DNA of 5,346 nucleotides from Chloroflexota bacterium (GTDB lineage Bacteria; Chloroflexota; Limnocylindria; Limnocylindrales; CSP1-4), in contig JANYAA010000077.1 in assembly GCA_025355255.1 (NCBI GenBank), forward strand, positions 1-5,346, in the 5' to 3' direction. Positions 1 through 5,346 of the stretch are shown piece by piece. Made by a program: the position numbers and the translations under genes. Below the pieces are notes generated by a model, which was given only the letters and a program-made list of their open reading frames with translations, was not told where the DNA came from and did not search any database. The first letter of the stretch is position 1. Each line of letters begins with the position of its first letter.

Positions 1-1301
1 GTGAGGCCAAGCTGCGCGGCGTTCTTTTCCGCATCGGCATACATCATGTTGATGAACGACGGCACGGTGACCGCCGCCGCCGAAGTGGCAGACGGCGCAG
101 GCGTTGCAGCGGGACCGGCCGAGACGAACTTGAAGACCAGCAGGCCGAAGACCAGCAGGATGGCGATGGCGAGGCCGCCGGCGATCCACGCCCACGCGCC
201 AGATTCGGGCTCGTCCCCGTCCGTCATGGGCGGCGGAGGCGGGACGCTGCGGGTGGCGAAGGGCGCGGGTCCGCCGGGGCGCGCGTATGCGTCGGGCGGG
301 TACGGAAGCGGCGGGCCGGGGCGGGGCGGCACGGGCATGCCTGTCGACCGCACGACTCCAGCGCCGAGGGGGCCACTTGCCGCGGCGGCCACGCCAGCGG
401 CACCAGCGGACATGCCCGCGGCAGCAGCGGCAGCCGCCGCAGCCGCGGCACCTGCGCCAGCGGCTCCACCCACACCAGTGTCGGCAAGGAACCCGTCCAG
501 CGCACCCGCCATGGCGGCGGCCGTGGGGTAGCGGTCAGCGGGATCAAACGCCATCGCGCGCTGGACAATCGCGTCCAGCTGGGGTGGGATGGACCCGCGG
601 AGCGAGGAAGGCCGCGGCGGTGTCGTGGTCAGGCGGGCCAGCGCCACGGCTGCGGCACCGTCTCCGCTGAACGGCCGCTGGCCGGTGAGCGCCTCAAAGA
701 GCACGATGCCCAGGGCGTAGATGTCGGAGGAGGCCGTGGCCTGCTCGCCGCGCGCCTGCTCCGGAGCGAAGTAGTGGACCGAGCCCATCGTGGTGCCAGG
801 CAGGGTGATCTGCGACTCGGTGAGCGCCCGCGCGATCCCGAAGTCCGCCACCTTCACCCGGCCATCTCGGCCCACAAGGATGTTCGACGGCTTGACGTCC
901 CGGTGGACGATGCCGTGGACGTGTGCGGCGTGGAGCGCCTTGGCCACCTCGGCCGCCACGCGGGCAGACTGGCGCGGCGCGAGCGGGCCGTTGTCCCGCA
1001 GGATGGCGCCCAGGTCCTGGCCGTCCACCAGCTCCATGACGATGTACGGGCCGGACTCCTCCTCGCCGAAGTCGAAGACGGCCACAATGTTAGGGTGGCT
1101 CAGCGATGCAGCAGCGCGCGCCTCGTCCCGAAAACGGGCCAGAAAGTCCGGATCGCGGCCAAACTCGGGGCGCAGCAGCTTGATGGCGACGTCGCGCTCA
1201 AGCTGGGCGTCGCGGGCGCGGTAGATGGTCGCCATGCCGCCCTGCCCGAGCAGCTCGAGCAGACGGTATCGGCCGTCCAGCGTGCTCCCGATCTCGGTCA
1301 C
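1..1301 (-). CDS. PknB-type Ser/Thr protein kinase with PASTA domain (C-terminus cut off by window)
   Basis: This is a membrane-anchored eukaryotic-like kinase that phosphorylates Ser/Thr on cytoplasmic proteins, with an extracellular PASTA sensor expected to bind peptidoglycan or lipid II fragments. 433 residues are visible. The kinase domain spans about 11-272: glycine loop LGQGGMATIY (18-27), VAIK with ATP lysine K41, likely helix-C E60, HRDVKPSN with catalytic D135, DFG at 153-155 and APE at 179-181. Activation-loop Thr 161, 166, 170 and 171 are candidate autophosphorylation sites. The usual 'GT' before the P+1 loop reads GS (S174). An Ala/Pro/Gly-rich linker (about 276-368, with 11 Ala in a row at 285-295) leads to one membrane helix (about 369-390), then VTVPSF at 411 opens a PASTA repeat. 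GTG at 1301-1299 is chosen because the frame has no other plausible start after an in-frame stop at 1337-1335, and AGGGAGA lies upstream. It follows galU by 42 nt. The number of PASTA repeats is unknown. Confidence 0.95.
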   Translation of the reverse strand, partial: MTEIGSTLDGRYRLLELLGQGGMATIYRARDAQLERDVAIKLLRPEFGRDPDFLARFRDEARAAASLSHPNIVAVFDFGEEESGPYIVMELVDGQDLGAILRDNGPLAPRQSARVAAEVAKALHAAHVHGIVHRDVKPSNILVGRDGRVKVADFGIARALTESQITLPGTTMGSVHYFAPEQARGEQATASSDIYALGIVLFEALTGQRPFSGDGAAAVALARLTTTPPRPSSLRGSIPPQLDAIVQRAMAFDPADRYPTAAAMAGALDGFLADTGVGGAAGAGAAAAAAAAAAAGMSAGAAGVAAAASGPLGAGVVRSTGMPVPPRPGPPLPYPPDAYARPGGPAPFATRSVPPPPPMTDGDEPESGAWAWIAGGLAIAILLVFGLLVFKFVSAGPAATPAPSATSAAAVTVPSFINMMYADAEKNAAQLGL

Positions 1302-1311
1302 GGCCGGGTGG

Positions 1312-1318
1312 TCTCCCT
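1312..1318 (-). promoter_or_regulatory. Ribosome binding site of the kinase gene
   Basis: AGGGAGA on the minus strand lies 10 nt upstream of the GTG at 1301-1299. It supports the GTG start, since the frame has no ATG between the upstream in-frame stop and the conserved glycine-loop region. Confidence 0.6.
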
Positions 1319-1343
1319 GTTCAGTGTCAACTCGTCAGATCCC

Positions 1344-2222
1344 TCAAAGGTCCAGCGTGCGCAGATACTCGCGGAAGGCGCCGCCAAACTCCGGTCGCTG
1401 GAGCGCCAGTTCTACGGACGCCTGAAGCCAGCCCATCGTGGTGCCGGCGTCGTAGCGCTTGCCCTCAAATGCGTAGCCAAACACGCTTTGCTCATCCATG
1501 AGCGCATGGATGGCGTCGGTCAGCTGGATCTCGCCCCCGGAACCGCGCTGCGTCTGCTCCAGCTTGTCGAAGATCTTGGGGGTCAGCACGTAGCGGCCGA
1601 CGACGGCCAGATTGGACGGTGCCGTGCCGGGCGCCGGCTTCTCCACAAGCTGGCTGACCTTGTAGGTCCGGTCGCCGTCCGACGAGCCGCCCACGGGCTC
1701 GCCGCCGATGACGCCGTAGCGGCACGTCTCCTCGGGCGGCACCTCCATGACCGCCACCACGGAGCCGTGGTGCTCCTGGTAGGCGTGGATGAGCTGGCCG
1801 ATGCAAGGCCGGTCCGCGATCACCACATCGTCCGGGAGGATCACCGCAAATGGCTCGTGGCCGATCAGGTCCTTCGCCATGAGCACCGCGTGGCCGAGGC
1901 CCAGCTGCTCCTTCTGGCGGATGTACGCAACCTGGGCGAGGTCCGTGATGTGGCGGACCTGGCGCAGCTTCTCAATTTCGCCCTTCTCCTCAAGCAGGTG
2001 CTCAAGCTCGAAGGAGCGGTCGAAGTGGTCCTCGATGGCGCGCTTTTGCGAGGACGTGACGATGATGACCTGCTCGATGCCCGCAGCCACAGCCTCCTCG
2101 ACGGCGTACTGGATCACCGGCTTGTCAACCAGCGGCAGCATCTCCTTGGGCTGCGCCTTTGTCGCGGGGAGGAATCTGGTGCCCCAGCCTGCGGCAGGAA
2201 GGACGGCTTTGCGGACGCGCAT
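1344..2222 (-). CDS. galU: UTP-glucose-1-phosphate uridylyltransferase
   Basis: GalU is a cytoplasmic enzyme that joins UTP and glucose-1-phosphate to give UDP-glucose and pyrophosphate, supplying glucosyl units for cell-envelope glycans, polysaccharides and trehalose or glycogen-type metabolism. The 292-residue length is normal for bacterial GalU. The nucleotide-binding signature LPAAGWGTRFLPATKAQPKE occupies residues 8-27, followed by MLPLVDKP. QKEQLGLGHAV (103-113) is the usual nucleotide-binding loop, LPDDV (129-133) carries the metal-binding aspartate region, VEKP is at 193-196, GGEIQLTDAI at 229-238 and YDAGTTMGW at 257-265. The ATG at 2222-2220 puts the conserved core four residues in, as usual for the family, and AAGAGG lies 4 nt upstream. 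The gene sits 42 nt ahead of the PASTA kinase on the same strand, so co-transcription is likely. A TATACT -10 box is 34 nt upstream of the ATG. No odd residues were seen. Confidence 0.97.
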   Translation of the reverse strand: MRVRKAVLPAAGWGTRFLPATKAQPKEMLPLVDKPVIQYAVEEAVAAGIEQVIIVTSSQKRAIEDHFDRSFELEHLLEEKGEIEKLRQVRHITDLAQVAYIRQKEQLGLGHAVLMAKDLIGHEPFAVILPDDVVIADRPCIGQLIHAYQEHHGSVVAVMEVPPEETCRYGVIGGEPVGGSSDGDRTYKVSQLVEKPAPGTAPSNLAVVGRYVLTPKIFDKLEQTQRGSGGEIQLTDAIHALMDEQSVFGYAFEGKRYDAGTTMGWLQASVELALQRPEFGGAFREYLRTLDL

Positions 2223-2256
2223 CGGACCTCTTGGAAGCGTGGCGGTCGTGGGGCGG

Positions 2257-2262
2257 AGTATA
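2257..2262 (-). promoter_or_regulatory. Candidate -10 box for galU-kinase transcription
   Basis: TATACT on the minus strand (plus strand agtata) differs from the TATAAT consensus at one position and stands out in very GC-rich sequence. It is 34 nt upstream of the galU ATG, which would give a leader of roughly 25-30 nt. No good TTGACA match was found at 16-19 nt spacing, and there is no TGn extension, so an activator or a lineage-specific sigma preference would be needed. Confidence 0.5.
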
Positions 2263-2272
2263 CCGACGGGGG

Positions 2273-2284
2273 TGGCCGCGGCCA
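2273..2284. repeat. Perfect 12-bp palindrome upstream of galU (possible operator)
   Basis: TGGCCGCGGCCA is its own reverse complement. It occupies the spacer and -35 region relative to the TATACT box at 2257-2262, in the 108-nt gap between the small Cys/His gene and galU. It is not followed by a T-run on either strand, so it does not look like a terminator. GC-rich DNA produces such palindromes by chance at a moderate rate, so an operator role is only a possibility. Confidence 0.3.
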
Positions 2285-2330
2285 GCAGGACGATCGGCGG
2301 GGCGAAGGAGTGGCGCGCGTGCGCAGGGTC

Positions 2331-2669
2331 CTACGCGGGCACGAACTCGTGGTCGTCACGGTGGATCCCGTCGCACAGGCCAAAGGCCGGCGGGTCCAGC
2401 GGCAGGGCGATGGGGCGCATGATCTCGCGCACCTCGCCCCGGCGGCACAACAGGTAGCCCTTCTCGGCCATCCAGCTGCGGACGCACGTTGGGTCCCCGT
2501 GGAATTGGTGCGGCCCTGGGTTGATCAGAGCGGTCTCATCCCAGCCCACGGCAACCTCGGGGGACACCACATCCAGCAGATTCACCCGCCACGGGGTGCC
2601 GTTGATGATCTCTCGGCAGCCGTCACAGCGGCTGGCGACGTTGTCGAGGACGATGGTTCGGATCGTCAC
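2331..2669 (-). CDS. Small Cys/His-rich protein, unknown function (possible zinc-binding)
   Basis: I do not recognise a named family. The predicted product is 112 residues, soluble, with no signal peptide or membrane segment. A CDGC knuckle (C15, C18) is followed by HQFHGDPTC (H54, H57, C62) and a W three residues after that Cys, a spacing reminiscent of small treble-clef or TRASH-like zinc fingers in which C-x2-C pairs with a later His/Cys. Further C75, C99, H103 and H107 are present. The C-terminal third is proline- and acid-rich. The open frame extends upstream through tRNA-Glu, so that part cannot be coding. GTG at 2669-2667 is preferred because GGAG lies 9 nt upstream; GTG at 2684-2682, adding five residues, is the alternative. 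It lies between tRNA-Glu and galU. Existence as a gene is supported by an uninterrupted frame and protein-like composition; the function is open. Confidence 0.7.
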   Translation of the reverse strand: MTIRTIVLDNVASRCDGCREIINGTPWRVNLLDVVSPEVAVGWDETALINPGPHQFHGDPTCVRSWMAEKGYLLCRRGEVREIMRPIALPLDPPAFGLCDGIHRDDHEFVPA

Positions 2670-2678
2670 ACCCAAGAT

Positions 2679-2682
2679 CTCC
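2679..2682 (-). promoter_or_regulatory. Ribosome binding site deciding the start of the Cys/His gene
   Basis: GGAG on the minus strand lies 9 nt before the GTG at 2669-2667. The competing upstream GTG (2684-2682) overlaps this motif and has no clear Shine-Dalgarno of its own, which favours the downstream start. Confidence 0.4.
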
Positions 2683-2691
2683 ACGTCCGCG

Positions 2692-2700
2692 AGGATAGCA
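2692..2700 (-). promoter_or_regulatory. Candidate extended -10 box ahead of the Cys/His gene
   Basis: TGCTATCCT on the minus strand fits an extended -10 (TGn followed by TATCCT, -10 hexamer at 2697-2692). Transcription would begin near 2685, leaving a leader of about 16 nt that contains the GGAG motif before the GTG at 2669. There is no clear -35 hexamer. The alternative is transcription by read-through from tRNA-Glu. Confidence 0.3.
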
Positions 2701-2728
2701 GGGCAGACGGCGCGACGAGACCCGCAGG

Positions 2729-2805
2729 TGGTACCCCCAACCGGATTCGAACCGGTGATCTCCGCCTTGAAAGGGCGGCGTCCTAGGCCTCTAGACGATG
2801 GGGGC
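2729..2805 (-). tRNA. tRNA-Glu (anticodon TTC)
   Basis: This tRNA decodes GAA/GAG. The 74-nt body plus an encoded CCA (2731-2729) folds as a standard cloverleaf. The acceptor stem pairs GCCCCCA with TGGGGGT, including a G1-U72 wobble. The D arm is GTC...GAC with loop TAGAGGCCTAG. The anticodon stem is CCGCC/GGCGG with loop CTTTCAA, and the anticodon TTC is the complement of 2769-2771. The T arm is ACCGG-TTCGAAT-CCGGT, and the discriminator is A. G1-U72 is also found in tRNA-Glu of cyanobacteria, plastids and several other lineages, so it is not a defect. It lies 42 nt after the membrane-protein gene and 59 nt before the Cys/His gene. Confidence 0.97.
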
Positions 2806-2828
2806 ACGGTGACCGGGCAGCGCGCCGG

Positions 2829-2837
2829 AGTGTACCA
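2829..2837 (-). promoter_or_regulatory. Candidate extended -10 promoter of tRNA-Glu
   Basis: TGGTACACT on the minus strand reads as an extended -10 (TGn plus TACACT, hexamer at 2834-2829). The predicted start near 2822 is about 17 nt before the mature tRNA 5' end at 2805, a sensible leader for RNase P processing. No convincing -35 hexamer was found at 17-18 nt spacing. Confidence 0.45.
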
Positions 2838-2847
2838 GCGGGCACCA

Positions 2848-3246
2848 TCAGCCGGACTTCGTCCCGCCCCAGATCATGCTCATGATCACGGCCCCAGCCA
2901 ACAGGAGCATCGCGGCGGCGGTCGCGAGTCCGGCAGCCAGCGCGGTGAGCACCGCGGCGCCGTCGCGGCCTTCGCGGCCCGCGGTGAAGACGGCACGAAG
3001 CCCCAGCACGCCCGACACGAGGAGGACGAGACCGCAGACCAGGAACCCGGTGGCCATCAGCGGCACTTGGAGCTGGTCGCGGACCGCGATGGACCAGACC
3101 AGGAACGCCACACCGCCGGCGAGCGCCAGCGCCAGCGTGACGCGGACCGGGGTGAGCCGCAGCGGGCCGATGTGCGGACCACGCGGGGCATCGGCCGCCG
3201 CGCGGCGTGCTGCCTTAGGTCGACCGGGAGAGGGTGCGCGGCTCAT
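2848..3246 (-). CDS. Small three-helix membrane protein, unknown function
   Basis: No family is recognised. The 132-residue product starts with a basic, proline-rich cytoplasmic tail (residues 1-35, many Arg/Lys), followed by three hydrophobic segments: about 36-55 (VTLALAL...WSIAV), 60-83 (QVPLMATGFLVCGLVLLVSG) and 97-126 (AAVLTALAAG...SMIW). A short charged loop (FTAGREGRDG) separates helices two and three. By the positive-inside rule the N-terminus would be inside. There are no catalytic motifs; a lone Cys is at 71. The ATG at 3246-3244 overlaps the methyltransferase stop in an ATGA arrangement, implying translational coupling and that both proteins belong to one unit. Such basic-tailed small membrane proteins are often lineage-specific, so a structural or scaffold role is plausible but unproven. 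Confidence 0.85.
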   Translation of the reverse strand: MSRAPSPGRPKAARRAAADAPRGPHIGPLRLTPVRVTLALALAGGVAFLVWSIAVRDQLQVPLMATGFLVCGLVLLVSGVLGLRAVFTAGREGRDGAAVLTALAAGLATAAAMLLLAGAVIMSMIWGGTKSG

Positions 3247-3881
3247 CGCTTTAGCAGCGTAGCAGGGGCCCCGCCAGATCGAAGCCGGTGGTACACGGCC
3301 ACGTTCCAGGCAAGCCTGGGCCGCTTGAGCCCGGCCCCCACCAACTCGCCTCGCTCCCCAAAGGCCTCGGCCAACAGCTCGCGTGCGCTCTCGAGCGTGT
3401 CGAAGGTCCAGAAGCAGTGGATGACCCGAATGCGGAAGCCGCCGGCGGTCAGGAAGGGACCGTCACGGCGGGTCCAGGCGCCATAGACGGGCGCGCCTGG
3501 CTCCACGAGCCCGGAGACGTCGTCTCGACCATAGTCGTGGACGACCAGCAGCCGGCCGTCCGGCCGCAGGACGCGGTCTACCTCGGCCAGCTCCGCGCGG
3601 TCCACGCCGTGGAAGGCGGACCAGAGCGAGGTCACGACGTCAAGGGCTGCGTCGGGCGCGTCAATGCGCAGCGTGCTCGCTGCAGGCACATCAAGCACGC
3701 TCGCGGCACCAGCGGCCAGCCGATCGCGAAGCGGCCCTGCGGGGACGTCAACCAGACCGACATCGCTGCCGGCCAGACGGCCGAGCTCCTCGAGCACGCG
3801 CGGGATCTTGCCTTCAATGTCGGCGACAGTGCGCAGCCGATCAGCAAGTGGTGCGGGCAGGGCGAACGGCAGGTCAGCCAC
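3243..3881 (-). CDS. Class I SAM-dependent methyltransferase-like protein
   Basis: The 212-residue soluble protein resembles the second half of class I methyltransferases. ALDVVTSLWSAFHGVD (79-94) corresponds to the strand-4 region and EVDRVLRPDGRLLVVHDYG (100-118) is the typical post-motif helix, turn and strand of type-11 methyltransferases. The SAM-binding glycine loop is weak: RVLEELGRLAGSDVGLVDV (28-46) sits where motif I should be but has no GxGxG, so it may be a diverged or inactive fold. The C-terminal part (WTRRDGPFLTAGGFRIRVIH, 136-155, and a WTFDTLESA helix) is specific to its subfamily. The substrate is unknown. The GTG at 3881-3879 is the first start after the amylase stop, which lies in the same frame 6 nt upstream. 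The stop overlaps the ATG of the membrane-protein gene. Alternative: a SAM-fold protein without methyltransferase activity. Confidence 0.8.
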   Translation of the reverse strand: MADLPFALPAPLADRLRTVADIEGKIPRVLEELGRLAGSDVGLVDVPAGPLRDRLAAGAASVLDVPAASTLRIDAPDAALDVVTSLWSAFHGVDRAELAEVDRVLRPDGRLLVVHDYGRDDVSGLVEPGAPVYGAWTRRDGPFLTAGGFRIRVIHCFWTFDTLESARELLAEAFGERGELVGAGLKRPRLAWNVAVYHRLRSGGAPATLLKR

Positions 3882-3887
3882 GCCCGT

Positions 3888-5346
3888 TCATCCCGCCGTT
3901 ACCGCAACGAGCCCCGAGCGGGCGGGCACCTCAACGGCAACGTGGCCATCGGCGCCCGGCACAAGCACAACGCCAGCCGCCACACCCGGCAGCGCGGCTA
4001 CCGTCAGCACCCGACCGGCCAGCTCGGGCGCCCACACGTCAACCCACGTCGGCCCATCGCCCGCGTTCACCGCAACCAGCGCCGCGCCGGCATCGCCCCC
4101 ATCGCGGACAAACGCCACGGCGTCCCCCCCGGAACCGGCGACGCGGAACGTGCCTCGCCGCAACGCCGCGGTGGCGTGCCGGATTGCCAGCGCCGCGCGG
4201 GTCCAAGCCAGCCCGTCGGCATCCCACGTGGACTCGTCCCAGGGGAACGAGCGTCGGCAGTCCGGATCGTGATCGCCGTCTACCCCAACCTCGTTGCCGT
4301 AGTAGATGCACGGCGCCCCGGGCAACGTGGCCTGGAGCAGCAGGGCCAGACGCCAGGCGCCCGGATCGCCGCTCGACATCGTGCGGAAGCGCGGGCTGTC
4401 ATGGCTGTCGAGAAGGTTGAGCTGCACCTCGGTGATCGCCCGGTCGTACAGGCGCATCAGCCGCTCAAGCTCCCCGCCAAAGGCGGCGCCGTCACGTCGG
4501 TAGACGGTGCGGCCGTACTCGTGGTGGCGGCGGACAACATCCTCGTTGAGGTGGCCCTGCGCCGCGTAGCCTAGAATCGCCTGCGCCAGCGGGTAGTTCA
4601 TCAGCGCGTCAAACCGGTCGCCGGCCAGCCATTCGGGCGCCTCGTGCCAGATCTCGCCCACGATGTACGCCTCGGGGTTGACCGCCCGGCAGCGCGTCCG
4701 GAACTCCTCCCAGAAGCCCTCGTCGCGGATCTCCGCTGGAACGTCAAGCCGCCAGCCGTCGATGCCGAACTTCAGCCAGTGCTCCGCCACACCCATGAGG
4801 TACTCGCGAACGTGCGGGTTGCCCGTGTTGAGCTTGGGCAGCGCTGGCAGACCCCACCAGGCGCGATAGCCCAGCCGGTGGAAGGCCTCGTCGCCCTTGT
4901 CGTCCCATGTGGGCTGGAACGCCGGGTCCACGGGCCAGTCGTCGTTGTCCGTGGGCCAGGGGTAGGGCCGGAAGGGCCGCTGGCCGGCGAGCGCCGCGCG
5001 CGTGAAGTGGAACCAATCGCGGTACGGCGAGCCGTCCCCGGTCTCAAGCACGTGGTGGAACGCCCAGAAGCCACGGCCCGTGTGGTTGAACACGCCGTCG
5101 AGGACCACCTTGATGCCGCGCGCGTGGGCCGCGTCCAGCAGCTCCCGCAGCGCGTCGTTGCCGCCCAGAAGCGGGTCCACCGCCATGTAGTCGTACGTGT
5201 GGTACCGGTGGTTGGAGGCCGACGCGAAGATGGGGCACAGATAGATGGCGTTGACGCCCAGGTCCGCCAGATACGGCAGGTGCTCCACGATCCCGAGCAG
5301 ATCCCCGCCCTTGAACCCGTGGTGGGTTGGCGGCGCGCCCCAGGAC
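3888..5346 (-). CDS. GH13 alpha-amylase family enzyme, neopullulanase/cyclomaltodextrinase-like (N-terminus outside window)
   Basis: This glycoside hydrolase should hydrolyse (or transfer) alpha-1,4-linked glucans such as maltodextrins, cyclodextrins or pullulan. 485 residues are visible. The fragment opens with THHGFKGGDLLGI, the strand-1 lead-in of this subfamily, so the catalytic barrel is essentially complete and only an N-terminal domain or leader is missing. Conserved GH13 regions in fragment numbering: DGVFNH at 83-88; LPKLN at 169-173, a region-V form typical of neopullulanase-type enzymes; GWRLD with nucleophile D201; GEIW with acid/base E231; and LDSHD with transition-state stabiliser D316. 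YYGNEVG and HDPDCRRSFPW (about 348-369) are also typical of the neopullulanase group. The last ~100 residues fit the C-terminal beta domain. The GTG at 5288-5286 is internal, not the start. Location in the cell cannot be judged without the N-terminus. The methyltransferase-like gene follows after 7 nt. Confidence 0.95.
   Translation of the reverse strand, partial: SWGAPPTHHGFKGGDLLGIVEHLPYLADLGVNAIYLCPIFASASNHRYHTYDYMAVDPLLGGNDALRELLDAAHARGIKVVLDGVFNHTGRGFWAFHHVLETGDGSPYRDWFHFTRAALAGQRPFRPYPWPTDNDDWPVDPAFQPTWDDKGDEAFHRLGYRAWWGLPALPKLNTGNPHVREYLMGVAEHWLKFGIDGWRLDVPAEIRDEGFWEEFRTRCRAVNPEAYIVGEIWHEAPEWLAGDRFDALMNYPLAQAILGYAAQGHLNEDVVRRHHEYGRTVYRRDGAAFGGELERLMRLYDRAITEVQLNLLDSHDSPRFRTMSSGDPGAWRLALLLQATLPGAPCIYYGNEVGVDGDHDPDCRRSFPWDESTWDADGLAWTRAALAIRHATAALRRGTFRVAGSGGDAVAFVRDGGDAGAALVAVNAGDGPTWVDVWAPELAGRVLTVAALPGVAAGVVLVPGADGHVAVEVPARSGLVAVTAG

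Noticed and set aside
1..531. Ala-rich 176-codon plus-strand frame.
   Set aside because: It mirrors the Ala/Pro linker and membrane segment of the kinase, whose frame is supported by catalytic motifs further along. The alanine richness arises from GC-rich triplets on both strands.
1325..1330. A perfect TTGACA on the minus strand between galU and the kinase.
   Set aside because: The sequence 17 nt downstream is CCGGCC and no AT-rich hexamer lies at 16-19 nt spacing, so it does not make a promoter. The kinase is better explained by read-through from galU.
2223..2330. A rho-independent terminator after the Cys/His gene.
   Set aside because: The only strong inverted repeat here (2273-2284) has no loop and no following T-run on either strand.
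2729..2760. The tRNA-Glu 3' end as an attachment site for an integrated element.
   Set aside because: No second copy of the tRNA 3' end is visible in the window, no integrase is present, and genes on both sides look like ordinary chromosomal ones.
774..2786. A 670-codon open frame on the plus strand.
   Set aside because: It is antisense to the kinase, galU, the Cys/His gene and tRNA-Glu, all with clear signatures on the minus strand. The translation is Arg/Ala/Val/Asp-rich with no recognisable motif, and its end is antisense tRNA. High GC at third positions explains the open frame.
3288..4574. A 428-codon open frame on the plus strand.
   Set aside because: It lies antisense to the methyltransferase and amylase genes, shows no domain motif, and has the composition of a GC-rich shadow frame.
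1..5346. A defence, toxin-antitoxin, CRISPR or mobile-element system.
   Set aside because: No repeats with regular spacing, transposase, nuclease or toxin motifs were found. The gene set is metabolic and signalling, so no such system is claimed.

Overview
The window is a GC-rich bacterial chromosomal segment in which every convincing gene lies on the minus strand. Read in transcription order, from high to low coordinates, it holds: the C-terminal 485 residues of a GH13 alpha-amylase-family enzyme of the neopullulanase/cyclomaltodextrinase type (5346-3888); a class I methyltransferase-like protein (3881-3243); a small three-helix membrane protein (3246-2848); a tRNA-Glu gene with anticodon TTC (2805-2729); a small Cys/His-rich protein of unknown function (2669-2331); galU, UTP-glucose-1-phosphate uridylyltransferase (2222-1344); and a PknB-type Ser/Thr protein kinase with one transmembrane segment and the start of a PASTA repeat, which runs off the left edge (1301-1).

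The source is probably a high-GC, non-proteobacterial bacterium. The PASTA kinase, the form of GalU, frequent GTG starts and the tRNA-Glu with a G1-U72 closing pair and encoded CCA fit Chloroflexota (for example a Limnocylindria-like soil or freshwater lineage) somewhat better than Actinobacteria. This is a judgement from remembered family resemblance, not from a search.

Layout suggests three transcription units. The first is amylase, methyltransferase and membrane protein, tightly packed (7-nt gap, then a 4-nt ATGA overlap). The second is tRNA-Glu, possibly with the small Cys/His gene behind it; each has a candidate extended -10 box. The third is galU plus kinase, 42 nt apart, behind a TATACT -10 box that has a perfect 12-bp palindrome just upstream. 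The sugar theme is clear: GalU makes UDP-glucose for glycans and the amylase-family enzyme breaks alpha-glucans. The PASTA kinase would be a cell-envelope sensor.

No mobile element, CRISPR array, rRNA or convincing rho-independent terminator was seen, and there is no gene-free stretch over 300 bases. The long plus-strand open frames are antisense shadows in GC-rich DNA. I see an ordinary housekeeping region, with a few local features worth checking rather than an obvious new system.
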